From contig OZ022242.1 in assembly GCA_963978895.1 (NCBI GenBank), positions 33,018,333-33,082,332 of the forward strand: a DNA stretch of 64,000 nucleotides, given 5' to 3'. Under the pieces are notes generated by a model. The model searched no databases and was not told the origin of the DNA. It worked only from the letters and a program-made list of their open reading frames with translations. The translations under genes were made by a program, and so were the position numbers. Below, piece by piece: positions 1 to 32,825 of this stretch (within the stretch, counting starts at the first letter, position 1; each line of letters starts with the position of its first letter). This DNA comes from Erpobdella octoculata. Taxonomy: Eukaryota; Annelida; Clitellata; Hirudinida; Erpobdellidae.

Positions 1-316
1 ATTCTGAAAGAGCGTTCTTTATTTATTTTTGAATCTTTCCTTTAACATCACTTGACACGTGTGTGTATATGTGTGAGACGTATTGACAGGTTTTTAAACC
101 CCACTTCCTTTTATCTGATCAAACTGAAATTCTTCTCAATTCAACTTTCGACCATTGCAGCAAAGAAAATCAAGAGAACTGACAAAAAAAACTTAGTTTA
201 ACTGCAGAAATGAACGTCGTCCGTTGGCAGCTCTTTGAGTTCTTGTTCTCTAAAAAGGGTATCATTAGAATTAATCAGCTTAACAAATGCTTGTGGAACC
301 TATACTACGGTACACT

Positions 317-614
317 CAGGGCCGGATTTACAGGCAGGCCGACTAGGCCATGGCCTAGGGGCCCCGCAAAATAAGGGGCCCCAAAAACATTTGGAGTAGC
401 ATGAAAATTTTTTTTAATATCAATCGATTTGCAATAAAATTATTCCATAGTGATTTTATTATTTGTATTGATAAAAATTGAATTAAAATCTTAGATTACA
501 TTAAAGTTGTAATATATTTTTGAATTTAAAAGTTTAGCAATATTTTTTATTTTTCAAAATGGGGCCTCAAATTTTTGTTGGCCTAGGGCCCCCAAAATTG
601 TAAATCCGGCCCTG
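317..614. mobile_element. hAT-type MITE, 298 bp, with perfect 8-bp target duplication
   Basis: The ends CAGGGCCGGATTTACA and its inverse flank 298 bp. GGTACACT occurs immediately before (309-316) and after (615-622). The subterminal DNA is rich in GGCC and GGGGCCCC and is also inverted. The middle is AT-rich and non-coding. Confidence 0.9.
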
Positions 615-622
615 GGTACACT

Positions 623-1317
623 GACATAATTTATCTGGAAACTGGAAAATAATATCTCTGATGTTCAAAGAAGAGTCTTACTTAGTGCAGAACGTTTAAA
701 GATCTCATGAATGACACTTTTATTGGATTTCATTCAAACTTCGCTAATCTCCATTTGAGTTCTCGATGCTCAATGTCAAATGTGTTATTTTATAACAGCG
801 TCTTTATTAATCAAACTAAAAGACATCGTACCTACCTACCTACCTACTTACCGTGCCTACATATGGGACCACAACTGGATGACACTGAATAGCTCTTATT
901 CCACGTTTGGCGATTTCAAACCTATCAACGGTTTCTAGCGAAATCTAACAACGAAGCAGAGTCTTCAGAAATAAATTCTGCTTACTGTTCCTAGATTGAG
1001 TGATTGTTTGTAATTATCGGCAATTATTGCGAGTCACATTATTAACCTGCCAATCAAATCAACCCAGCCGAAATTTAGCGAATATTTAATAATATACCGG
1101 CTAATATATAAATAGTCTGTTTTCCAGAAGCTTCAATATAATTCTTAAACTTGACACACCATCGTAATATCTATTTAAAGAAACAACGAATTCATTGCTG
1201 CTTAAAGTCTTCATCACCAACGCCCATTCAATCCGCCCAAGTAGGACAATCAGCCACTAAATCAGCTGTTTCAGTGATTAAGACAACCAATTTCACTGAC
1301 AGAACAACAAAACACTG
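623..1317. other. No gene seen
   Basis: AT-rich DNA 3' of UGCG. I found no coding or repeat feature apart from a short (CCTA)n tract near 830-850. Confidence 0.5.
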
Positions 1318-1352
<35 letters not shown>

Positions 1353-1470
1353 CAACCAACCAACCAACCAACCAACCAACCAACCAACCAACCAACCAAC
1401 CAACCAACCAACCAACCAACCAACTAACTAACTAACTAACTAACTAACTAAACTAACTAACTAACTAACA
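1318..1470. repeat. (AACT)n/(AACC)n microsatellite
   Basis: The tract reads AACT units, then AACC units, then AACT units again, about 150 bp in total. Confidence 0.95.
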
Positions 1471-3936
1471 AGCCTGATTTCATTTTATTTTCTTCAATCC
1501 TAGGCATCACACAAATAACAATCTCTTATTATTCGATATTGAGACATAAAAAACAGAACAAGACAAATAATAATAATAATAATAATAATTCGGCAGTAAG
1601 TAACCAAGAAAATCTGGAGGCGTTTTAAGGGAAAGGGGGCGATAAAATTAATAACAATAATAACAATAATAATAATAATAGTAGTAACATAATAACTTGA
1701 CAATAATAAATAGAAAATTTCTAAGATTAAGGTCCAAGTCCACTCAGAGAAAACGTTTTATAAGACATATACGGACAAAAATTTCAAGAGTGAGATTTAC
1801 AAAACAGCTTCACAGCAGAAATAAACGCAAAGCTGGCTTTGAAATAATTGAAACAGGGTGGTTCAACAAATAAAGCAAATTGGTTAAAACCAAGAAAATA
1901 GGGTCGTTCAACCAAAAAAAAAATAATATTTGGTTCAGCCCACATAGCAGGGATGTTCAACCAATGAAGCAGGGTAGTTTAACCAAGAAAATAAGGAATT
2001 TAAACCAAGAAAACAGTGTGATTAAAAAAATGAAAGAAAGCATAATGGTTCAACCAAAAAAAAGAAGGTTTGTTCAATGGACACAGCAGAGTGGTTCAAC
2101 GCCATGAAAGAAATAAAAAGCGGCTTGACACTTCCACATGAAAAAAGAAATTTCCACAAAAGTGTTTAATTTTCTCAGCTTTACATCGTCCGCCAGTACG
2201 CACGAATGCAATACAAAGAGAAGAAGAAGAAACAGTAGGACTCTGGACCTCATAAAAAACCAGTAACTGAGATCCCACAGCCATGATATGACAACCCCAC
2301 ACTAAAATCACACTGAGACAAAGGTACACCTTGACAAAGGGGCAACCGCGGTCAGTTGACGGAAAAGGGAAGGAGAGGCGACTATGATTACCTGACGGCG
2401 GGGTGATGGGCGACCATCTCTATTTGACAAGGAGGAGGAGGACCATCATTATTGCCATCTGAACATCACTGATTCAGTAATACTACAGAATAAATTAAAT
2501 AATTATACAAGATAACACATCGTCCCAGACGTGTAATATTAAATAATTATACAAGATAATGCATCATCCCAGACGTGTAACATTAAAACGGAAATAGCAG
2601 TACCGAACAAAACGAAGATTTTACTATGATAAAATCACATTATTTAGCCTCAACTACAAAACTATCATGATCAGAGATAAAACATTACAAATTAAAAATA
2701 TATAGATCAAACAAAAGCAGATTTTAATATAAAAATACATTTAGTTCCAAACTGCCTCCAGTTTGTAAAAGTAGCTTCTTTCAGACATCCTTCATTGCAA
2801 GATAACAAACAGGCATGGGACTAGATATAACTCTTGTATTTGAATTTCATAGCCACACTTCAAATAATACCAGACTCATGTCTAGAAAACATCACACAGC
2901 AAAGATAGAGAACGAAAGAGTGAAAACCGAACAAGAAAATAAAGAAGGAGAAAAAGTGATAGAAAGAGAGAGAGAGAGAGAGAAAAGGATAGCGATAGAT
3001 CAAACCAAAGAATGACTGACATTTTAATATAGAACAGTAAAATACAACGACACCTTCTATACGGAATGCATCTCTCAAATAGATAGATAGGAAAAAGATA
3101 ATGTTCATCGGACAGATCGAAAAGCTACAATGCCTTTCGGAAAATACATAATTTTAACTTCATAAAATGATCAATCAATCGATAATCAAAAAAGTTTTTA
3201 TTGAAAAAATAATATTCAACAAAAAACAAAAAAAGCACGATCGATAGTTTTTTTTTAAAATACACGTGACAAAATGTCGTTTCAAACCGACATTAAAATA
3301 CACGTTAAACCGTGATTCTTCATTTCAAAACCGACATTAAACACAGCAAGCAGATTTATACAGGGTAAAAAAACACAATTATTCTCATTTATTTCTCAGA
3401 GGCCTTACATTGGACAGACAGACAGATATGCAGATGGAGGTGATGACATGAGATGAAAAAACAGCTCGCGACTTCTAAAAAGATCATCAACTATATATAA
3501 CTTGTCGTTTGTATGTAGTTTCATTCATTAGAATTGGAATATTTACAACTCAAGCCACACTTATTCAAAAATGGACACAAAAAAACTCCAGAAAGAAAGA
3601 AAAAAACAAGTATGAAAAAAAGAAAGAAAGAAAGAGATAGAGAGAAAGAGAGAGAATGCAAGTAAGAGAGAATAGAAGCAGAAAAATGAAAAGTTAAAAA
3701 AGTGTACACACATCAAAAGTCTTGAAGCAATGGTCATTCCAGCAGTTGAAAACACGCACAAGAATCATCATTATCATCATCATCACCACCACGATTTCAG
3801 CATGGACAACTTACAGCAACTTCGAAATCCGGAACAGAACGACCGACACGCAAGCAAACAAAAAAAATCATATTTAAATAAATTAAAAACATTGAAAAAA
3901 TATTTAGCATGTGTGTGTGTGTGTGTGTGTGGTCTC
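1471..3936. other. Intergenic/3' flank of UGCG, no gene seen
   Basis: AT-rich with small (AAT)n tracts, a 44-bp tandem duplication near 2494-2581, and GA-rich purine tracts near 2960 and 3590-3700. It may contain the UGCG 3' UTR at its right end. Confidence 0.5.
2494..2581. repeat. Two-copy 44-bp tandem duplication
   Basis: Two adjacent units run from ATTAAATAATTATACAAG to CCCAGACGTGTAA, differing at a few bases. Confidence 0.85.
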
Positions 3937-24990
<21,054 letters not shown>

Positions 24991-25008
24991 TCCAACCTGT
25001 GCAAAAGT

Positions 25009-28000
25009 CTGAAAGCAAACAGATTATTTTCAATCTACCCTCTAAAATTAATTCTTCGCTTGTTCAAGAGTCTACTCGACTTGAAAATCTCCCTACCAGC
25101 CAACTGTTATCCATGGTCCTTCTTAGAATTTAGAGATAGATCCACACTGTCCTTCTATATTACTGAAGGCGACCAGTAATATTAATTAAATTTAAATAGA
25201 TTTTCATATGACAATGATAAGATAATTTTAAAATATAGATACGACTAATTTGCGTCTCACGTCACACTCAGCCTAGCTCTAGCTTGAGAGTATGAGTATA
25301 ATTAATAAAGAACGATATCGATACACAAAAGTGTATTTATATAGACACGTTCATACACTACTCCTACTATTACTATATACTATATATGATGTTTTCTATT
25401 GTTAGTATTGTTGATATTACTATTACTATTACTAGTTACCAGTATGACAGGCGTACTTGTTAACTGGCTTATAAATACTTATAATTTAATAAGATCATTC
25501 ATTATTATAACAAGTTATCCAACACAAATGCGTAGTAAACTTCCACGAATTCTATCTATTTCCAGCCTCTTTATTTCTTCATCAGTATCAACAACAACAA
25601 CACAACACGCCCGTTCATCGAACTTAAAATAATAATGCAGCGTTCCTGTGTTCTATTCCAGCTTATTATTATTATTTTATTTAACTCCGGGTAAAATTGT
25701 ATACAAAGAAAACTAATTACCTGGCTGTTCGACGCGGCAAGGTGAAACAGAGAAAACATAAAACAAAACTGCCTACTCGTTACAATATTTCGACAATAAA
25801 ATTTATCACTGGGAATAACAAATTGACGGTCGAAAGTGAAGCTGGACTAAAAATATCTCATTCACTGTGCTAGGATCTCTCGGTAAACATTTCTCTGCAG
25901 CCAAAAGCTTTTTTCCGCCACAAGCATAAGTCAGTAGTCATTTGATATTCGGCTATTGATTAACTAACTAGACAAAAATCGTGGTACTTTTGATCATAAG
26001 CGGTTCTAATTACGCGTGTGCAAAACGTTTGCCGCTTGATTTCAAACCGAAAAGGCACTTCAACTAGATAAGAAATGCTTTTGGCAAAAAAATGTTTATT
26101 TTGCGCTACTGTTTTATAGTTTTCTGATAGGTAAGCAGCAAAAACAAATTTTAATGCTGCTCGCCATCTGCCGAAAATAACATTAAAAAAAGTGTCTTAA
26201 AATGAAGACAGAATCTAATAAAATAGAATGGATATTTTCGTCATGTTCAGGAAATTTAATTATTTGTGCTCAAAAACAATAATTAAAATCTTTGGTATAA
26301 ATTTACAAGCTTTATAAATTGATTGGCTTGCTCTCCAATCTTTTTATGTGTTTCTGCGCAGGGCGCAGGCAGGTTTTACAGGAAAAAATATTTGTTCTTA
26401 TCAAATTGTGTTTATCGGCGCTTTCCAAGATTTTTTCGGATTGTTACAAGAAAGGCCTTTGGAAAAGCAAGATATAAAATAACTTCTGGTCTGCTTGATA
26501 ATCTATCAATGCTGGCAGCTAGAGTTTTTTTTAATTATTTTGAAATAAAGTAAATCTAAGCAACTAATTTCGCCAGCATATGCTGTGCAGAAATCTATTT
26601 TCAACATTTGTAATCAAGCCATCTTTTAAGTTAAGTAGTTAACTTTTCTTTTATAAAAAAATCTTATATTCTTATTATAAGCTCTTGGCTATTCATTATT
26701 ATATTCAGAATTAAACAAGTAAATGAAAAAACGAGTTTTTCAACACAAACTTTTATTTCAGATAGGTATACACTCGATTTAGAAATACGAAAAAGATTCA
26801 AATTAATTTTTTAATTGAATTAAGTATTGTCATCCAATATAAAGCTATGTTGAAAGTTTCAGTTTCCTAGCTAGTCAAAAAGCTGGTTATATTTTACTTT
26901 CAAGATTTGCGTACAGAGAAAGACACACACACATACATACATAGAAACAAACAGAGATTGTAAATAAAAGGTTTTACAATGAAATAAAAGTTTGTAAAAA
27001 ATGGTAACAAGTAAATTAAAAACGAATTTTTAAAACCAATGCTCTTATATGTAATTAAAACACAAATTTTGCAATCAATTTTTTCTTATATTACTCTTTT
27101 ATTTTATATTAAAGTCGAAATATCTTAATTATATCGAAATATCGAAATTAATTAAAATTAACTAAATTAATTGACTTATTGTAAAACTAATAATTGAATA
27201 TTGCATTGTCTTCTATTTTGAGCATGTATGCAAAATTTGAAAAAAATCTATCATCAGGAAGTGACTCAAAAATTGATTGCAAGATTTGAAACAGACAGAG
27301 AAACAAACAGACAGACAGAGAAACAGAGACGACGAGTTAATAAAAGCATTGGTAATAATAATAAAAATATCATCAAAAAGCATCGAAGTTAAATATCTCA
27401 ACTATTTTCATGAAAATTTCGTACACGCTTGAGAATCGCGGTCAGTGAGTGTGGTTCGTGTTAACTTGGTAAAATAGTCTGCCAGTCGGTTAGCGTTTTG
27501 TGGTCAAGAAAACCCTCAAGAAAACCCTCAAGAAACCCCTCAAGAAACCCCTCGATAAAACCCTCAAGAAAATTAACTAAATTAATTGACTTATTGTAAA
27601 ACTAATAATTGAATATTGCATTGTCTTCTATTTTGAGCATGTATGCAAAATTTGAAAAAAATCTATCATCAGGAAGTGACTCAAAAATTGATTGCAAGAT
27701 TTGAAACAGACAGAGAAACAGACAGACAGAGAAACAGACAGACAGAGAAACAGAGAAACAGAGACGACGAGTTAATAAAAGCATTGGTAAAAAAAACGTT
27801 ATAATAATGGGACAACCTGGGAGATGGATTGACCTACTAAGAAATGGTTTTTAACATTGTGCTCTAAAGAGAATAAAACAGGAAACTACACTTTTTCTCA
27901 AATACGCCAACAACATCTGCAAAATATTTTTTTGATTTTAAGATGCCCCTTTAGGAGCCTCCGCCAAAGATTTGATATAAAATTTGTGTTGAAAAACTCG

Positions 28001-28900
28001 TGCTTCTCCGCTATTTGTTACACCTTAAGTCTTAAAGTTGATTGTCTAACAAAGGTGTCTTATTTTTAAATAAATGTAAATTTGGTTTATATTTAAAAAA
28101 TTTGTAGCTATCAAAAATACAGGTGTTTAATAAATAAATAATGATGTTACTTTGTTAAAATTTGCTTATTTTATCTAATGCTGTTTGTTTTCTATTTACA
28201 TCTTGTCGCTAGAGCTCGCCGTACAAATGTGTATCACTCACAGTACATGTATGTATTTCAAATACTTGTATCTGAAATATGTATTAAAAATACGTTTGGC
28301 GTATTTTTTATTCGTCTTTCTTCAAATACTTCGAAAGTTATGTATTTTTTTTATTATTATTTGAAATACTTTTTTCAGTGAGTACTCTGTATTTTGTATT
28401 TCTAAGGTTATTCCAAAATACTTTTTAACTTTTTTTTTAAATTGTTATTTGTGCTACCTTATACCAACCTTATTAACCCTACAGAACTCACTACAATTCA
28501 TTCTCAACGCTCCACTTGTGCATTGTAAACCCTTGGCATCTGCAATCCTTAAGGGTTTAAAGATCCGATTCAATTTTTATTAGAAATTGGCGATATGGCA
28601 AAGGAACATATTTTGGCGTCTGTAACACAAACACATCCATTTTTTAAGATGTTATGGGTTCCCGAAGCAAAAAAGAGTCTTGCCGGCAAGTGTTTTTGGA
28701 CTCTGCACAACAGTTTAGAGCTGGAGAAATTGAGGTGCTGTATTCTGCTCTGCAGCAACTCCAGCTTGCCAATATGATGATTTTTCTCATTCACCCTAAG
28801 AGCCCTGATACAGAGGAAAAAGAGTAAAGAAAATTTTACATCTTAAAAATAAATTTTTTTTAAAACAACGTTTTTCTTGCACCATAAAAAATATAATATA
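25009..28900. other. Upstream of UGCG; no coding feature seen
   Basis: It must contain the UGCG non-coding first exon and promoter, since the first coding exon starts at an acceptor, but I cannot place them. It holds a duplicated 200-bp block and short AAGAAAACCCTC repeats. Confidence 0.45.
27158..27790. repeat. Direct duplication of a 200-bp block (27158-27356 and 27569-27787)
   Basis: Both blocks run from AATTAACTAAATTAATTGAC through GCATGTATGCAAAATTTG and CATCAGGAAGTGACTC to GACGACGAGTTAATAAAAGC. They are almost identical apart from the number of ACAGACAG units. The spacer has 14-bp AAGAAAACCCTC-like units at 27508-27571. Confidence 0.92.
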
Positions 28901-29156
28901 ATATTCATATGAGCCTGGCAGAATTTCTGAATAACTTGGTCACATTCATAGATATATAGATGGGACATATCAATCTATTTCCTGTACAATTTGAAAAGCT
29001 GCCATTTTCAACCTGAGCTTGTTTACATTTGCTCATTTGAGCGATATTTGATGCCGGTGTATTATGACGATACATGACAAATCTGCTAAAGATCTAGTTT
29101 TTTTGTAGATGTTGCTGTATTTTTTATTTGAAAAACCTGTATAAGACTTATACTTA

Positions 29157-30653
29157 GTGTTAATTGACTTCCCGAGCTCATATATCAATTTTAAAAATCA
29201 GAAGATGAAAGTGAAACTGGCAGCTCAAACATTAAGGCTAAGCTCATCTGTTGCTGCAGCTTTAAAAATGATGAATCAATGTAAAATGGCAGGTTTTGAA
29301 GACGTGGCACCGACTGTAGAATTTATAGAAGCAATAGACTGTTTATTTGATATCTTCAATAGCAAAAATCCCAATGCACCATCTTTCAAGGGACCATTAA
29401 CACTGCAAAATTTTGCATTGTTTGAGCAACGTCTTCTGAGTTTAAGAAACTACTTACTTCAGCTAAAATCTCCTCGTGGAATCCTTATTATTCAAGACAA
29501 AAAGTATGTTTTTGATAATGTTTTGCTACAAAACTAAAAGCAAACTATATAATTAACATCATTTTAGGCCAATTTAGGCGGATGGGTCTAGTCTAAAAGG
29601 ATTTGTTATTGACATTGAATCAATCCTTCAAATAGCCAGAAACCTTCTCAAGTGTCAAAGCCATGTTTTAACTTATAAGTTCAGCCAAGATCATCTTGAA
29701 CTATTCTTTGCGGCAGTCAGACGAGCAGGTTGTATAAAAACAATTTGTTATAAGTGGGCAAATATTGATTAGAATTAACATTTTCTAGGGGGATCGAACA
29801 ACAACTCAACCGAATACCAATTTCAATCCATTTTCAGAAGAATTTTATCTAGATGCAATATTCAGGCAGGGAATGTGATGCCGCAAGATGAAACTTCTTA
29901 TCTAGATTATCTTCACAAAGAAAGAAAAGAAATTTGTAATAAATTTTTCATTGTTATTTCTTTTGCTGGTACCAATCTTAATTATTTCCTTATTTATTAA
30001 ACAGACAACATTTATGAAGAAGTGTTTGAAGAACCAGGTGATTATGGAATCGACTCAGAGCTTGCTCAAGTCTTGATAGAAAATGTAATTAGCTACATAG
30101 CTGGTTGGATTGTATCCAAGCTATTTAAAAAACTGGAATGTAATGTTTGCAGGTTCAAATTATAAATTGTTACAGTCATAAATTTTGGTTTCCTGTGTTT
30201 TTAGTACTAAATAATATTTTCAATTTTATAGATACAGTTTAGTTGATGAGCACAAGAACTAAGGACATGAAATAGGACTGCAGGTGGTCATGTCTTTCCT
30301 TCTTCTGGAGTTATAAAAGTAAGATAAAATTAAGATTTATTATTTATAAATATGGTATTTAAAAAAAACTTTTTTTTTAGGTATTTCAGACAGCAGAAAA
30401 ATTTTTAAGACAACATGTATCAGCCACAAATGCCAAAGATGAAATTAAAATAAAAGATCTTATTCGCCAAACATTGACATCAATGGGATCCAAAGATATT
30501 TTTAACCTGGGGGATCATATAAGAGATACACAGGATGGCATTGACAATCATTCTTATCTACTGCTTAAGTTGATCGTTTATGAGTTTTTTAAGTTAAGAC
30601 AGTATCAAAGAGCAAAAATTAATACTCAAAACCTTAAAAGTTCAGGTTTATGA
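29157..30653 (+). pseudogene. P-element/THAP9-like transposase, copy 1, decayed
   Basis: Apparent exons are about 29157-29503, 29568-29728, 29789-29935, 30005-30152, 30232-30318 and 30380-30653, split by short introns. Recognisable family motifs are NQKMKVKLAAQTL, EFIEAIDCLFDIFNSK, YKFSQDHLELFFAAVRR, NVISYIAGWIV and the C-terminal DHIRDTQDGIDNH. Damage: the best-fitting second exon meets TAG at 29575-29577, the exon near 30232-30318 has a stop in the frame that encodes AGGHVFPSSGVIK, and sequence 5' of about 29157 equivalent to DVCHMIKLLRN is degraded. It lies in tandem 2.2 kb upstream of a better-preserved paralogue. No terminal inverted repeats or THAP finger were found. Confidence 0.8.
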
Positions 30654-31466
30654 CAAAAACTAACTAAAACAATTTTATTTAGTGGACAGTAACTTAAATT
30701 GTCAATTTTCAGTTTTTCTTCATTGAAAAGCCAAACAAAATTTATTGTATTAATAAAAACATTTGTAAAATCATAGTTTGTTGCCTCAGTTATTTCCAAA
30801 TCTATTTCAACATTATTGGAAACTGTGTACTGAACTGATACTACACAAATGTAATCGCAAAGTGATAAGGAATAAATATAAACTCGATAGTTGGCATAGT
30901 GCTTTTTACTTGCTTAAAAACTAGGTAAATAAATGCAATCGTCTCAGGTAGATTCATTTCAGGGCAGAGAAGAATTGGTAGTGACCAATAATCTATGTTA
31001 ATTCTAAAAATTATTATGTACTTTAGAAAAAGCCAGTAACTATTATTGCTAATCTAACCTAGTCAGGATCTAGTTCTAAGTCTAAGATATCTCTTTTAAG
31101 AAAATGTCATTGAAGACATAATTTTATGCTGAAACTTAAACTATCAGCATAAAATAGATACATATGACTCAGTTATCTTCAGATAAAAGCATTTCCTTTA
31201 AATGTTATGGTTTTAAAGTTTAAACCAAAAGATTCAAGGGAATTTATAAAAGTCATTTCTGTCAAAAACAATTAAAGCATGCGCTGAAGAAACAAAGAAA
31301 TTTTGATAGAAAGTCATAAATTAATCTATGATAAACAAATATTGAAAGAATAACGCGTTGTCATTGCTTTATAATAGTTAACTGCAAAATTGGAATGAAT
31401 TGCTTATCGAAGTAAGGCAAGCCGCCGGTGTAGACAAATGTAAACAAATCTCTTGTCTATGGTCAG
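30654..31466. other. Spacer between P-like copies, no feature seen
   Basis: AT-rich DNA without recognisable coding sequence. Confidence 0.5.
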
Positions 31467-31469
31467 TAA

Positions 31470-31969
31470 AGGCGGGCGCACACGAACAACTAAGTTGTGC
31501 AATTAAGTTGTGCAACTCGAGTTGTGCAGCCAAATTGCCCGTGTGCGCGCCATGAGTTGAGCAACTTTTTTAGTTGTCAACTCAGTTGCCCAACTAGTTT
31601 AGTTTTCAAATTTGTTTGAAAACTTTGGACAACTTTTAGTCACCCGTCTTTCTGTAATTAGTTAAATAGTTCTTTTTATAAGAAAAATATAAAAATAGAA
31701 TGAACCAGCGATTCAGGTATGAATTTGATAAATTTTAATGAAAAATTTTAGTAATTTGCACAAAGTTGTATGACTTGATTATCGAATAAAATAGAAAACT
31801 TGCAAGAAAATATTGTGATGGAATTTGATTTAATATAAAAAATTAATTTATTAGGGAATTTCAACGAAAAATACCAAATGTTACTCTAAGCGTGTGCGCG
31901 CAAAGGTTGCTCAAGAAATTTAGTTGTGCAACTAAATTGCTCAAATTTGTTGTTCGTGTGCGCCCGCCT
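31470..31969. mobile_element. PIF/Harbinger-like MITE, 500 bp
   Basis: Perfect inverted ends beginning AGGCGGGCGCACACGAACAA; TAA occurs on both sides (31467-31469 and 31970-31972). Subterminal GTTGTGCAACT motifs are repeated and inverted. No transposase; GC-rich ends contrast with an AT-rich centre. Confidence 0.88.
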
Positions 31970-32085
31970 TAAGGAGGCACAAACTAAAACTCCACTGCGC
32001 GCGTAAAACCAAACAAAAACCGCAAATAAGCCTATATAGCCTATCTAGCATAGATCACTGATCTCTATATAAAAGTTACTAATTA

Positions 32086-32825
32086 TTATTATTATCTTCT
32101 TCATTAAATAAATAGGATGACAAAATTGTAATTCAATTTTTTACAATTAGTTCAAGAAACGTGTTCATAATTTTATATTTATTCCAGTTGTTGTCTTCTA
32201 TTACAGGAACATAATTACAGTCTTCACCTGCCTAGCCAAATACAGGTACTTTTTACTTGAAGGAAATGTTTGTTATGTTTATTAAATCTTTAAAGTAATA
32301 CAAAGGCTAAATGCTTAATTATTTGTAGGTGTCAAATAATGCTAGCAATTCATGTGTGAGAACTCCGGTCAAAGTTGTTGTCTTCTATTACAGGAACATA
32401 ATTACAGTCTTCACCTGCCTAGCCAAATACAGGTACTTTTTACTTGAAGGAAATGTTTGTAGCTGAAGGTTATAAAGAATTAGAAAGTTATTATGTTTAT
32501 TAAATCTTTAAAGTAATACAAAGGCTAAATGCTTAATTATTTGTAGGTGTCAAATAATGCTAGCAATTCATGTGTGAGAACTCCGGTCAAAGTTATCCAA
32601 GTTAGTCAAATAATAAAAGTTACTTTACTGAAATGTTTGCAAAGTTTTAAAATAAAAGACTGGTTTTGTTGAGCTTTTCTCGTTCATTATTATTATCTTC
32701 TTCATTAAATAAATAGGATGACAAAATTGTAATTCTATTTTTTACGATTAGTTCAAGAAACGTGTTCATAATTTTATATTTATTCCAGTTGTGGTCTTCT
32801 ATTGCAGGAACATAATTACAGTCTT
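32086..32825. repeat. Partial duplications of the 5' flank and splice junction of P-like copy 2
   Basis: The block from TATCTTCTTCATTAAATAAA to ACATAATTACAGTCTTC occurs at about 32093-32225 and 32692-32825. A block from GTTGTCTTCTATTACAGGAA to GGAAATGTTTGT occurs at about 32187-32275 and 32375-32462. So the acceptor-exon edge (CAG then GAACATAATTACAG) appears three times. Confidence 0.88.
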
